A DNA stretch of 64,000 nucleotides from Amaranthus tricolor (taxonomy: Eukaryota; Streptophyta; Magnoliopsida; Caryophyllales; Amaranthaceae). The DNA lies in assembly GCF_026212465.1 (NCBI RefSeq), contig NC_080059.1:12145329-12209328 (forward strand), given 5' to 3'. The position numbers and the translations under genes were made by a program. Below the pieces are notes generated by a model that saw nothing but the letters and a program-made list of their open reading frames with translations, was not told the origin of the DNA and ran no database searches. Below, in pieces: positions 12,101 through 23,000 of the stretch. Positions within the stretch are counted from its first letter, which is position 1, and every line of letters begins with the position of its first letter.

Positions 12101-14787
12101 TAATACCTTCGTTTTCCTCCTCTCTTCGCCGGCCAACAATTTCGTCAACATTCTCTCTTTCTTTTGCTAGTGTTAATTTCTCTCTCATATGTCTCCACTG
12201 ATTTCCGTCAACAATTCCATCAACCACCCCGTATCGCCCCCTCTTTCCAGGACCACCATCGGACCCACAACAGGCCCGACTCACATTATCCCACTTTCTC
12301 TGACTATCGATCTTACTTCCTCCGCACACTTTCTCTCCAATGCCCTCACGGGAATCCGGCCTGCCCTCACAGCCACCTGCTTCCTTTCTTTTCTTTTTCT
12401 TTCTAGTTTTCTCTTCTTTGTTGTTTTTCTTTTTGGTATTTTTCACTGGTGTTGCTCTTTTCTCCATGGTTGACTTGTTCTTGATTTTTTTTCTCTTTTC
12501 TCTTATGTGTACCTTAATTTTTTTCATTGTACTTCATTTTCTCACCAAGAACTGTTAGTTGATCTTCAATCTTTCCCAGATCTCCATCCTCTACTTCATC
12601 CGCTTCATGGTGTGCCTCTTCTGTTTTCTCATGGTAAACAATTACCATTAATTCATCTTTCATCCCTTGATTGAAGAGGAACATTGAATACTCCTTGTCA
12701 CTACAATCATGTATTGAAAGTTAGATTTCCTTTAATTGTTCATCACAAAACTCACACACTCCCTTTCCTCATTTTTCATAAATCTCCTTTGTAGAAGTTG
12801 GTTTGAATGAGTGAATGACATTTTCTTGGACAGCTTTCTTGCAGATCTCTAAGGGTGAAAATTCAGCCCCAAAGCCCCCAAAATGTTCATCACGAACAGT
12901 TATCTTTGTATTTTCTGGACTTGTGACGGTCACCGGAATCGTACCGCTCTGATACCATGTTGTAATGAAATGATAAATTGCTAATGTGAGAAAGATCAAG
13001 ATTAGGGAAAAGAGAAAGTAAGTAGAGAAGAAATAACAGATTAAGAATAAGAAATTGAGAAGGAGAGCAGAGAATAAAGAAAGGGATTAGGGAGAGAGAA
13101 ATACAAGAGGGAGAATTCATATCATATTCATTTCATATCCTAACCAATTATTACATCATCATATATATAGCTAAAATGCCTAACAACCTTATTGCCATTT
13201 GCTCAATTGGTTACACAATATTCCTTTTCTAGAAGCTTCACTAAAAGACCATTCTACCCCTCTTATGTAGATATTGTTTCATCACAAGCAACACACCCTA
13301 CAAGGCCACAATTCATGATAAGCAATCTAATATTAACCCTAAACAGACTTCCATCGTATTTCCAAATTTCAACTAGTTATACATCCAGGAAAAATCAAAC
13401 GCAATACCCGATAATAATTTGCAAATTCAGATCAAGATACATGAAGAATGAAAGGCGCTATAGCTATTAGGGTTTTAGTGTTGTATCTTGTAATGCTTTT
13501 GAAAATCAATACATGTTAATTACTCATCTTCCCCATTAACCTTCACATCAATCATACAATCATTACACATAATTATAAAATTCCACCATCTGGTATCCAA
13601 AATCAAAATTTTAGCCATTCTTCTACCACTACATGTCATTCCTAATGCTAAGTATCTCCTACATTGATAGGGTTTGGAGGATCGTATATACACAACCTTA
13701 TCTTGTTTCTGGTTGACTCTTAATTTTCTTACCACTCGTCATAAATTATGTAATGCATAAATGGAAGTCCAAATATCTAACAAAATTTACAACATTACAA
13801 CATTTCATTACCCCAATGTCATTGACTAGCTCCCACCTTGACGGGCCCTTGACAAATCATATTCATATGTATGCAACTAGTGATAACAAAGAGATTATTT
13901 TGGATTACTATAAATTCTAAACAAACAAAAACTCTAACAAACTTATCAAAATCATAATAAAATAAAATCACACTGTCTACAACCCAAAATCAAGGTTTTA
14001 GCCATGTTTCTTCAACAAAATGCCAATGCCACAATGTCAAGTAACCCCTACCTAAATAGAGATTGGAGGATCATATGTAGCAACCTTACTCTTGGTTCTT
14101 CTGGAACTTTAATTTTCTTAGCACTTATCATAAATTATGCAATGCATAAATGGAAGTATCTAACAGAATTCAAATAAGAGTACAAAACATTCCAGCATTT
14201 CTAGGTGGGTCTAGACTCTAGAGGCTCAGACATATGCAGTTTACCCTTGTTAAGAATAGCAACGAGGTTGATTTCCATCAAAATAGGATTCTAAATATTT
14301 TTAAATAAAAAAAAACAGAAATTTGGAAGTGTAGAAAACATTATAGGAAGAATACCTGTTGAACAAGACTATGGAGTTCATTGGGTGTCATAAGATGAGA
14401 AAATTCAAGATCAATAACAATTTTCTGACCATGAAGTTTAGCCCAAGAAAGTCTTTCCAATTTCTGCCCTTTCTCCTCCGATCTTTTCTCCATTCTCTCC
14501 TTTCTCACCGCCCTTCTAGTCTCTATTATCTTCAGTTTTTCTTCTTCAGATGATACTTTAGACAACATTTCCTCCCATTCTTTCTGTTTGCGCTCTTTCT
14601 CTCGTCTCTTATGCTCCTTGGCTTGAGCCTTCTTCTCAGCCTTCTTCGCTTCGAATCTTTGTTGCTTCATTAGCTTCTTCTGGGCAGTTTTTGATAGAGT
14701 TTGAGGTATTGGTGAAGTTGAGATTGAGTCTGATGAAGGTTTTTCAGCAATGGCGGCCATGTTCGGTTCATTGCTCGCTTCCTCCAT
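6103..14787 (-). CDS. TRM10: tRNA (guanine-9) N1-methyltransferase, TRM10 family
   Basis: Three exons on the minus strand, 14787-14356, 10893-10534 and 6408-6103, all joined in phase 0, give 365 residues. TRM10 enzymes are SPOUT-fold methyltransferases that put the N1 methyl on G9 (or A9) of tRNA. The N-terminal third is a Lys/Arg/Glu-rich helical stretch (about residues 35-110: KKLMKQQRFEAKKAEKK). The catalytic domain follows: KIVIDLEFSHLM, then YLTADAETVLDDLDP and IYIIGGLVDRNR (its Asp, about residue 230, lies in the family's conserved active-site segment), then KLPIGTYLKMSSSQ^VLTVNQVVEIL and WKTSFFQVIPQRKR. The tail is acidic. The ATG at 14787 is the first after an in-frame stop. The 3.5-kb and 4.1-kb introns hold a whole LTR element, SINE-like units and a C-rich tract. 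Length and motif order fit plant TRM10 well. Confidence 0.93.
8755..8800. repeat. C-rich tract in TRM10 intron 2
   Basis: A low-complexity run with an uninterrupted stretch of about 14 C, bordered by CCCCAACCCC and CACACACCCCC. It lies within the intron between exons 2 and 3. On the transcribed (minus) strand it reads as a G run and could form a G-quadruplex. Length of the homopolymer may carry sequencing error. Confidence 0.6.
10375..10465 (+). repeat. SINE-like fragment (GTACATCCGACCCC motif)
   Basis: AAGGGCAAGGTTGTGTACAT followed by CCGACCCC and then TAGGTGGGAGCCACTTA resembles a short motif that recurs widely in plant short interspersed repeats. Two further relatives lie inverted at 13590-13785 and 13980-14165. 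It is in TRM10 intron 2, just downstream of exon 2, on the strand opposite the gene. Confidence 0.45.
11090..11414 (-). repeat. 3' LTR of the intronic retrotransposon
   Basis: The downstream LTR in element orientation. Outer edge abuts AGCAA (11085-11089). The inner side (11415-11450) contains CCACCTTGCCCTCAAGGTGG, a perfect palindrome, but no classical polypurine tract directly next to the LTR. Confidence 0.9.
12961..13286 (-). repeat. 5' LTR of the intronic retrotransposon
   Basis: The upstream LTR in element orientation, followed by the primer-binding site at 12957-12944. Outer edge abuts the second AGCAA (13287-13291). Relative to the other LTR it has G-for-A type changes and one extra T near its outer end (ATTGTTTCATCACA versus ATTGTTCATCACA). 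Confidence 0.9.
13590..14165 (-). repeat. Two diverged copies of a SINE-like unit
   Basis: Segments 13590-13785 and 13980-14165 share the same order of blocks: AAAATCAA..TTTTAGCCAT, then TTGGAGGATC or TTTGGAGGATCG, then CAACCTTA, then TTTAATTTTCTTA or CTTAATTTTCTTA, then CATAAATTATGTAATGCATA. On the minus strand each contains AAGGTTG..ATACGATCC, the counterpart of GGTTGTGTACATCCGACC at 10400. They lie in TRM10 intron 1 in gene orientation. Either tandem duplication or two insertions would explain them. Confidence 0.55.
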
Positions 14788-15082
14788 TTCTCGGCCGATG
14801 ACTTTGGGAGGGATATGAGGAGTAAAAGCCGCAGGAGAAACCAAATGCGTCTGTCACGGTGTGAAATGTGGAGTTAGATAGGAGTGAAAGTTTGGTTTGG
14901 AGTTTAATTTTTTCATAAAAATAAAATTAAATTTGTTTTGGTTTTTGATTTTTCAATGCGATCTAGATTAAATTGGACCATAGTTCAAATTAAATTGGAA
15001 GATTGAATAAGTAATTTTAATAAAAAAAATTTAAAAATAAGGTTGGGGTAAATTTAATTTAAAAAATAATCGTCTTTATGAT

Positions 15083-15330
15083 TGAGTCCAAAGCCAGGTA
15101 TGTTCGCGATTATTAACAGCGAAAAAAATTTGGTCAAAATAGTCAAAATTGTTATAATAAATGCAAATAAAAGGGAGAAAATGTCATAATGTTAGGGACA
15201 AAAACATTGAAATCATGTTTGTACAAACTGCGAACAAACAATTTTTTGTTTTTTTGTCCATTCTAACGGTATGACATTCTCACATCTTGTTCACTATTAA
15301 TAACTGCGAACATACCTGGCCTTAGGCTCA
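15083..15330. mobile_element. Foldback MITE with long terminal inverted repeats
   Basis: Left end TGAGTCCAAAGCCAGGTATG pairs with the reverse complement of the right end, TGAGCCTAAGGCCAGGTATG. Similarity continues inward (TTCGCGATTATTAACAGCG against TTCGCAGTTATTAATAGTG, and GAAAATGTCATAATGTTAGG against GAGAATGTCATACCGTTAGA), so almost the whole 248 bases can fold into one hairpin. No coding capacity. Superfamily undecided: no target-site duplication was seen. Confidence 0.65.
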
Positions 15331-15939
15331 GACATGGATATACTTATTTTTTGAATTAAATTTACTCGAAGTTCATTTTTTTATTTTTTTTGTTAAAATT
15401 GCTTATTAGTTTCCAATTTTCAATCAAACCACCCTAAATCAATTCAGTTTTGGCTTTTTTAGTCCAATCCAGATCAAATTTCCAACTAAAAACAAATCTA
15501 AACAGCAAATGTAAATCGAATTAAATTACCAAAATTGTAAAGTAAAAATATTTAAAATCATAGTTGTAAAAATGGGAATGACAAAATCAAATTTTAAATT
15601 AATAAATCAAGGTTTATTATTGTTATAAGAACACTTATGTCCTTTTTGTTAGTTACGCCAACTAAAATCTTTTTTTTGCATGTGAATTTGCATAAGATTC
15701 AATCAACAAATAGTTTAATTCAATGTAAAAATGAGCATCAAATTTAAGTCGAGTTAAAAATTTTGGTTTTTGGTTTTTAGTATGCTCAAACCTAATTCAA
15801 ACCAAAATATTTTGGTATTGAAAATTTCAATCGAAAACCATACCAGTTAATAAAAAGTCCAAACTATATTTTTTTAATTTGGCTTGTGATTTTTATCCGA
15901 ATAACTTTCACCCCTAGTCAGAACTCAAAAGTGTTGTAA

Positions 15940-16600
15940 AAAACATTTACTTGAGATATTGAGTTTACATTTAGATATCAAACACTTACTTCGCATACAA
16001 TAAACATCTATGGTATATGAAGTAGTTCGTTATGGTACATAATGTATTTTTTTATGGCATGTATAATAGTTATTTATGATATGTGAAGTGTAAAATATAA
16101 AATGTGAAGTGTATAAAAAAACAATTACTTGACATAACATAAACAGTTACTTTACATTTACATATCATAAACACTTATTAACAATAAACATCTACTATCT
16201 TTTGTTTGAGAGGAACCTTAAATCAAGATTCACTAAGGTCCGAAATCCAAGGGGAAAAGATTTCATACAGAATGAATTCATCAATGTTACCGATATCCCA
16301 TTTAGCTATCATATGGGCTTACTTTACATACACTAAATAAACATCTACTATAAATACGTAGTAGAACTACTATAAACATAGATTTTATGGTATATTAAGT
16401 AGTTTTTTTTTTATGATATTTGAAGTGTTAATGATATGTGAAGTGGTTGTTTTGGGAATAAGATAAACACCTACTTGACATACCATAAACACAAACTTTA
16501 CAAAATTTTAAATACTTACTACACATATAATAAACACATATTTCGCATATAAATGCATACTACGCATAACATAATCACCCACTTAACATAACATAAACGT
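15940..16600. repeat. Cluster of imperfect short AT-rich repeats
   Basis: Many diverged units built on ATAAACA(T/C)CTAC, ACTTACTTCGCATA and ATGTGAAGTG occur in both orientations (for example ATAAACATCTA at about 16005, 16190 and 16345; ATGTGAAGTG at about 16080, 16102 and 16435). It may be the eroded interior of a foldback element. No reading frame of interest. Confidence 0.4.
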
Positions 16601-17848
16601 TTGCAGAAAGTAAGGTTTTTTTAAAAAGAAATTATTAAGTCGTTTGTGAGAGGGTCGTCTCTTAGAGAGAGATATCTCTTACAATTAGAGAGATATCTCT
16701 TACAAGAGTTGTTGTAACTAAAGTGACATTTGTACCCGAATTGTATATGAAGTTAGACTAACAATCCAAAAAAACGCTTGAGCCCGTAATCAAATTATAA
16801 TTAATAATTAACCTAATCATTGACCGACTTGGAATAGGATTTACTCATAAAATAACTTACGAAAATGAAATTTGAATTCGTATTTAATAGTTCTAGGCCT
16901 ACGCTTTTTACAGGCAACACTTATGAAAGGGGTGTTATTGGGTTTTTCCATCATACTAGGTAGGAGCAGACAGTAAGACAAAGTCAGTTCTAGAGGTCTA
17001 GCACCTTAGAATAGGTGTGTACTCATATAGATAACCCAATGAGCCAACATAGTTTCTCTGGGTCTAGTGATGATGAGGATAGTTATAGTCAGTATGAGAG
17101 GTGTATGGAACATCACTTTTGATTGAACTTTTGCAAAGGGAAGGGGGTGATTAGTACACCTCAATCGAGAGGATCTATGGATTGTAGGCTTTTACCTAGC
17201 TATAGAGGACATATAACTAGGCGTATATAAGAGGTGACTAAACATACACTTTCGATTCCAGAGTGTCGTACTAGGAAGAAGATGATAGAGGGCATCATTA
17301 GGCTTTGAGATATGTATGGTGAGATATAAAGAGAGTTGCTTGGTACCTATTTTGGTGTAATCTCTTGTATCATGCACCAACACAGTGTCATATGGGCCAA
17401 CGAGTATTATCGCTAAGACTTGGACTAGATTTCTTTACTATGCACTCATATCATACACTCATTCGAGCATCTATCGGACACCAATCTGAGTACCTAGACC
17501 GGTACAAAGTAGTTCCCACCTATTTCTTATCCTTGGGGAAGGTCTAAAGTCCTCATTTGCACTCGTATCATCCACTCAGGGAAATTGATGTTTGAGTGTA
17601 AATTTAGCGATTTTAGATTAAAAAAAAAAGTGTTATGAGATTTTATAGTGATGGATTAGTCTATCAAACATATCAGTTCAGGTCGAGTTGTGTTCGAATC
17701 ATATATAAACGGTTTCAAAACCCCTTGATTCAAAGTTTTAAACCTAATCTGTTTAGTTAATTAGGTCGAAAATCATAACCCTGACTTGTTCTGTAACATA
17801 TCAGGTCAACCTGATTTCGATCCACTTAACCATTTTAGTATTTCCCCT

Positions 17849-18214
17849 AAACCATTTTTATGTTCTCAAATGTTTAATTCACCATTTTGACGTTTAATTC
17901 ACCATTTAATTCATCAACGCTCTCAAATGTTGTAATAATTTTGTTTTCATTCAAATTGTTGACATTTTTGACAAAAGGTGTCTTAAGCACTATTACATAA
18001 GCCATAATGTTCACTTAATATACTTAACTAGGATTATAAAGTTCTAAAGGTGCATTTCAAGCACTAATATATAAGTACTTAACCAGGGTAAATTATAAAG
18101 ATAACAATTTGAATGAAAACAAAATTGTTACAACATTTGAGAACTTTGATGAATTAAACGGTGTATAAAACGTCAAAATGATGAATTAAACATTTTAGAG
18201 CATAAAAATGGTTT
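17849..18214. mobile_element. Large inverted repeat (foldback element), arms about 120 bases
   Basis: The left arm starts AAACCATTTTTATGTTCTCA and runs to about 17972. The right arm (about 18094-18214) ends in the reverse complement, AAACCATTTTTATGCTCTAA. Shared blocks in order include AATGTTTAATTCA, CATTTTGACGTTT, TTTAATTCATCAA, TCTCAAATGTTGTAA and TTTTGTTTTCATTCAAATTG. The loop of about 120 bases has no gene. Target-site duplication not identified. Confidence 0.65.
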
Positions 18215-18486
18215 AAGACAAATTATAAAGACAACAACCAACGTCAAAATGGTGAATTAAACGGAAATTAACAAAAATTTAACGGAAAATACTACGACAA
18301 TTAAATAATGTATAAATCGGATGTTATCATGTGGAAAAATCTTACATAAGTTCTACCACTAGTATTTCACGAAAATTCGATATTACAATGTGAAATTTGC
18401 AAAAAAAAAAATACCCGAATATACTTTTACTTGGATGACTAAAGCATGCTCATTAAGATGAACACAATGAAAGACAAATTCATTCA

Positions 18487-18600
18487 TTACAAATATAGCT
18501 TAGGTATGTCAAATACACTTTTTAATTGGTAAAAGAATTAACTACAAATTGCAAATTTTTTAGAATGTCAACTTTATTAATTAAAATTTTTAGATATTGG
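18487..18600 (+). repeat. Direct repeat block, copy 1
   Basis: Matches 19200-19308 over about 110 bases, sharing AAATATAGCTTA, TTAATTGGTAAAAGAA, TAACTACAAATTGCAAATT, TGTCAACTTTATTAATTAAA and TTTTAGATATTGG. The two copies are about 0.7 kb apart, the arrangement expected of flanking direct repeats or a local duplication. Nothing between them identifies an LTR element. Confidence 0.6.
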
Positions 18601-18870
18601 TGTAATTATTAAAAAAATATAATAAAAAGTGCATAAACAATATAAGGATCATAATTATTATAAATTTTTTTTATAAATTATAGGAAAAATGTGAGGACCA
18701 CAAGTAATATAAAAATATTAAAATGAAACTGATAGAAAATATGTGAAAACCATAATTATTATTGAAATATTAAAATGAGAATCAATAAAGTTAATCGAAA
18801 GATTTTTTATAGAACAATAAACAAAACAATTCAAAATAAAAAATAAAATAACTTTAAGAAACAAAGAGAG
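18600..18870. mobile_element. Truncated Stowaway-like MITE
   Basis: The right end, AGAAACAAAGAGAGTAATAA, is a decayed inverted CTCCCTC-type Stowaway terminus with a TA target. The interior (GTGAGGACCACAAGTAATAT, AAAATATTAAAATGA) matches the better preserved element at 25656-26066. The left end is not recognisable, so the left coordinate is a guess. Confidence 0.4.
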
Positions 18871-19199
18871 TAATAAATAGAGCGAGAGGTCGGAAAACAT
18901 GACATGTGGATGTGGTTCACTTGTCTAGTTTATCCCTCTTCCCGCTCCAAAATCTTTCCCTCCACTGAATTTATGTTATGCATATTTTAAATAGCTGTTA
19001 TCTTCTATGATCTCAAAGCCTCAAACCACACACTACCCACGACAAAAAAAAAATGTAGTTTCGAATGAGTTGTCTGTATCTAGCATTTTATGAACATTAG
19101 GGATACGAATGAAATACGTCTTTTTTTTTTATAGCAAGTTAATTTTAAACTTTAACGGGTATTTTGCAAAATAACAGAGATAAATTGTGTATATTATAA

Positions 19200-19308
19200 T
19201 AATCATTATAAATATAGCTTAAGTATGTTAATTGGTAAAAGAAATAACTACAAATTGCAAATTATTTTAATGTCAACTTTATTAATTAAATTTTTAGATA
19301 TTGGCGTT
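19200..19308 (+). repeat. Direct repeat block, copy 2
   Basis: Partner of 18487-18600. It lacks about 13 bases (TCAAATACACTTT) present in copy 1 after AGGTATG, and differs by scattered substitutions. Confidence 0.6.
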
Positions 19309-19548
19309 CTTTTTAACCTAGTTTTGATTGCAATGACAATATTAGTCAATAATATGGTTGTGTATATTTAAATATCAGCAGAAAGTATGATACATCCTTC
19401 AAATTTAGTGTATAAGATGCACTTATTTTAGACATTTTTTATATGAGTAGAGTGATTGTTCAATAAAGTTAAATCATTTACATCTTGTTAATAAGGTAGG
19501 ATGCAGCCTGATTCTTTTGATGATAGTTAATTCGTTGCAACTCGTCTT

Positions 19549-19741
19549 GTGTGAGACCGTTCGGGTTCATACAATAGTCCATTTATTCAATTGATTACTT
19601 TAAGATCAAAAATAATCGTTTTAAGTTATAAACAATCATTCTAAGACTTTAAAAATAATTATATTAAAGTTATAATTGATTACATTAACGTTATAAGTAA
19701 TTATTTTAAGAAAAAAATATATATATTGGGCGGACCAGCCC
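19549..19741. mobile_element. GTGAGAC-type MITE copy
   Basis: Begins GTGTGAGACCGTTCGGGTTC and ends near TTGGGCGGACCAGCCC. The interior is a run of diverged TTATAA/AATAATC units like those at 2100-2210. Position: upstream of OEP24. Confidence 0.45.
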
Positions 19742-20063
19742 AATAAAAATAATCTTACCATAAAACCTTCTTACTTAAAAATTAGTGAATTTGTTATCAC
19801 AAAAATTTATATACAACGAACGCATAGGTGCAATCAAATAGGCTAAATAGTCCATCGCCCTACTTTCTTGATTATTTATTCCATGTTGTTAATTGAAATT
19901 AAGCAATGTTAAAAAGTTAGCAAAAGCCTTAAAAAATGTACATGTAATGGTGAAACACAAAGTCAAGAGTCAAGACATCCATCCTCACTAGTCATTCCTA
20001 ATTGTGGTGTCGTAATTCCTAAACCCAACACAAAAATTGCGGCTGAAATTGCAACTCTGAAAG

Positions 20064-23000
20064 ATGATGAAGGCATCTTTGAAGGGCAAATACGAATACG
20101 ATGCTGATAAAGCCGCCACTTCCGCCATCTCTACTCTCGCCATTCCTGTTGGAGATTTCAAGCTTCGTACTTCTTTAACTGATGCTACTTTTCTCAAAGG
20201 TCCTTCTCTTAATGGCCTTCTTTTCTCTCTCGAGAAACCTGGTTTCTTCATTTTTGACTACAATGTTCCCAAGAAGGTACCTTTTTTTTCCTTTTCCTAT
20301 TTTGCTTCTTGTTTCTCTCTGGCTATCTACTATTTAATCAATGCCGACTTCAGAATTTCAATTTTTTGAATATTTTTTCGATTTTAATGAAGCTTGAACT
20401 TTGATATTGAGTGAATTATGTGTTTAATAGTAGGATTTTTGTTTTTTTTTTTTTTAAATATTAGTGCGTGTTTAGCTGAACCTATTAAATTAAAACTATA
20501 TTCAAATAAAACCGCCCTTGATTTTAATATTTTGCTTTTGTTTTGGCAGGATTTTCGGTTTCAGTTCATGAATTCAATTAGGGTTCTTGAGAAGCCTTTG
20601 AATATGACTTATATTCACCATAAAGGTGATAATAGGACCATTTTGGAGGGTTCTTTGGTACTGGATTCTTGTAATAAGGTTTCTGCTAATCATATGATGG
20701 GTTCAAAGAACGGAAAATTTAAGTATAGTTATGTTCATCAAGGGGTTACGACCTTTGAGCCATGCTTTGATTTGGGAAAAAATTCATGGGATTTTGCTTT
20801 GTCAAGGAAGGTTTATGGAGATGATGTTGTCAAGGCTTCTTATCAGACCTCTAATCAGAATCTTGGCTTGGAGTGGTCTAGAAATTCTAAAACAAATGGA
20901 TGTTTTAAGGTATATTTGCTTGTTTTTCTTTGTTTTGTTTAAAAGTTTTCTGTTATATTGTTTTTTAATGTTGGTTCTGGTGGTCTTATGAATTTGTTAT
21001 CAGTTCAACCAACATTCCATACACTCAATGTCATTAAGTGCCTCCCAACTATGCCGAGTTTGGTGGCTGATGCTAGCATTTCCTTTGTTAGTGATAACAA
21101 TGGGGTTGTTTCTGATTGACCCTTGGTACCATATATCATCTGCAACTTCACATACAAAGTTGTTATCAATTCAATGATGGATTATATGTATAATTGGTTT
21201 ATTTAGTCGATTTATGGTATTCCACATGAAATTGATTTGCAAAAGTTGCAGGGGAAGGGTTTTGGGTCTTTATCTTTGTATATTTGATTGTTTACTTATT
21301 TGCTGGAAGCTATCAATTTTGTTTTTGGAACTTTTGGAAGCTATGAACAACATTGTTGCAATTTCATAACTTTCTCTTGGACCAAGTAGTTGTCAACTTT
21401 TAACCTAAATAAAATATTATTTAGAAAAAAAGACAATTATAATTTTGTGTTGAGTATGTTGGCAATTCTCATAATTCTTTCAATACACTATGTTCCTGGG
21501 TATAGTATTTTAACTTGTAACATGGCTTTGCTTGATGTACATATTTTGCTCAAAGCTGTCAAACGGTGCAAATTTTCATTGGTAGTAAGAAAGCATGTCA
21601 AAGTATAGAATAGGGAGCTGAATATAAATGAAATTATGAATTAGAATTCAATTTGAAATATGGTTTAACCCAAAGGTAAGTTCTTATTTTTAATTGACCT
21701 ACAACTTTGTCTTGGGGTAAGGGAGCTAGATTATTACAGTACGATGGGGTGATCGGTGGAATTCATCATGTGATCGAAGTTTTATGCAGTAATGGCTGCA
21801 AAAACAGGTGCCAAGTGTCAACCCTCTTTCTCATCTACTCCCCTTTTTGATTTCTTTTCTTATTTTTATGTTATGAGAGAACATTGCCAGCTTATATGTT
21901 TATCACCTTTTCTACCCCTTCCAATCATTTCATTTTAACAATTCGACTTGTGGAAGGCAAGGGATCCTTCCTCTTGTTTGCATTAGTTGGAACATGCCCC
22001 TGCTCCTCCTCTAAACCATCCAAAAAAATTTTCTTCTTATTATCCAAAGTTGTTGCTCTTAATTTCCCTATCTATAAGATGTCTTATTACGTATTAGTAA
22101 CATTGGGTTAGTAAGCGACGACTATCAGACCATTTGCTTGGAATATCCAAGGCTTTTTTTCTAATCCTCAACCAAGGTTGGAGGGAAAGGGGGCTTTTAA
22201 TTCCTTCAGGACTTTTAAGTTTTCATGTCGCTGGTATTTTTTTCCTATAAATTGATAGGGTGCAAGTTCAATTTTCTTGGCTTTTAGTGCTTTTTATTTG
22301 TAGTAGTTATTTTTGGTTGTTTCCTCCCAACCTACAATAGCTTCCCTTCTCTTTAATACTCAACCCTTCTGTAGTGTTATTGTGCTAACCAGCCTTTGCT
22401 TTCATCTTATATTGCCAAGTATAGAAGGACCTTATAATGTTTCCCTAATTTAGTCTAGCATTATTATCTTACCTTCTATTAATTTTTTTTTATCACTCAC
22501 TGCTAATTATCTTTTCAGATACGCCCTTTTACGCAGGTTACTTGTGATTCTGAGGACCAAATTTAGATTTTGGCCATTGTCTTTTAATATGGCAATGGAT
22601 AAAAGAAAAACAATTGTTTTTGCCTTATGTTTTTATGATAAACCCTAAGGTCCAAGGATCAGAGATTGAACACGGGCATGTGAAGCAAAATGAAGAGTCC
22701 GAGTAACATAGATCGTGGTCTATATTTTTTTTCCTTTGAAAGATTGACCCGAAATACATTCACTTGATTAGAATTCCTTGTACCCTCAATCTTACCGCAC
22801 TTCTATTTGGCTTCTCTGTGCTAAAATGACATTTCATATATTTGATCTTCAGTTAGTATAAATCCTTTAGATTTGGGGATGAGCCTTTTTAAGTCTTGTC
22901 CACTAATACAACACCTTGAGGAAATAACACACATCACATCACTCCATCTTGAATTAAGCTGTTATCTTATTTGAGATAGTTGGTTCAAATGGGAAAGGAC

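Larger units (their letters stand above)
11090..13286 (-). mobile_element. Small non-autonomous LTR retrotransposon (TRIM/LARD-like) in TRM10 intron 1
   Basis: A complete 2.2-kb element. Two direct LTRs of about 325 bases (11090-11414 and 12961-13286) are flanked by the 5-base target-site duplication AGCAA at 11085-11089 and 13287-13291. On the minus strand each LTR begins TGTGATGAA and ends TTCATTACA. Three bases inside the upstream LTR is TGGTATCAGAGCGG (12957-12944), the initiator-Met-tRNA primer-binding site, which fixes the orientation as minus, the same as the host gene. The 1.55-kb interior shows no gag, protease, reverse transcriptase, RNase H or integrase motifs, so the element must have moved with enzymes supplied by others. 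By eye the LTRs differ at nine bases plus one indel, suggesting a fairly young insertion. A 360-codon frame fills much of the interior (see findings). Confidence 0.92.
14788..20063. other. Divergent intergenic region between TRM10 and OEP24, repeat-rich
   Basis: Contains both presumed promoters (just above 14787 for TRM10, just below 20064 for OEP24). The rest is old mobile DNA described separately: a foldback at 15083-15330, a larger one at 17849-18214, duplicated 110-base blocks, a decayed Stowaway-like end and a GTGAGAC-type element. About 15940-16600 is a run of imperfect ACTTnnCATA / ATAAACA units. About 17040-17560 is less AT-rich and has coding-like composition broken by stops; I could not assign it. 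No intact gene. Confidence 0.5.

Noticed and set aside
20418..20942. 174-codon frame as a separate gene
   Set aside because: It is OEP24 exon 2 read through its flanking introns.
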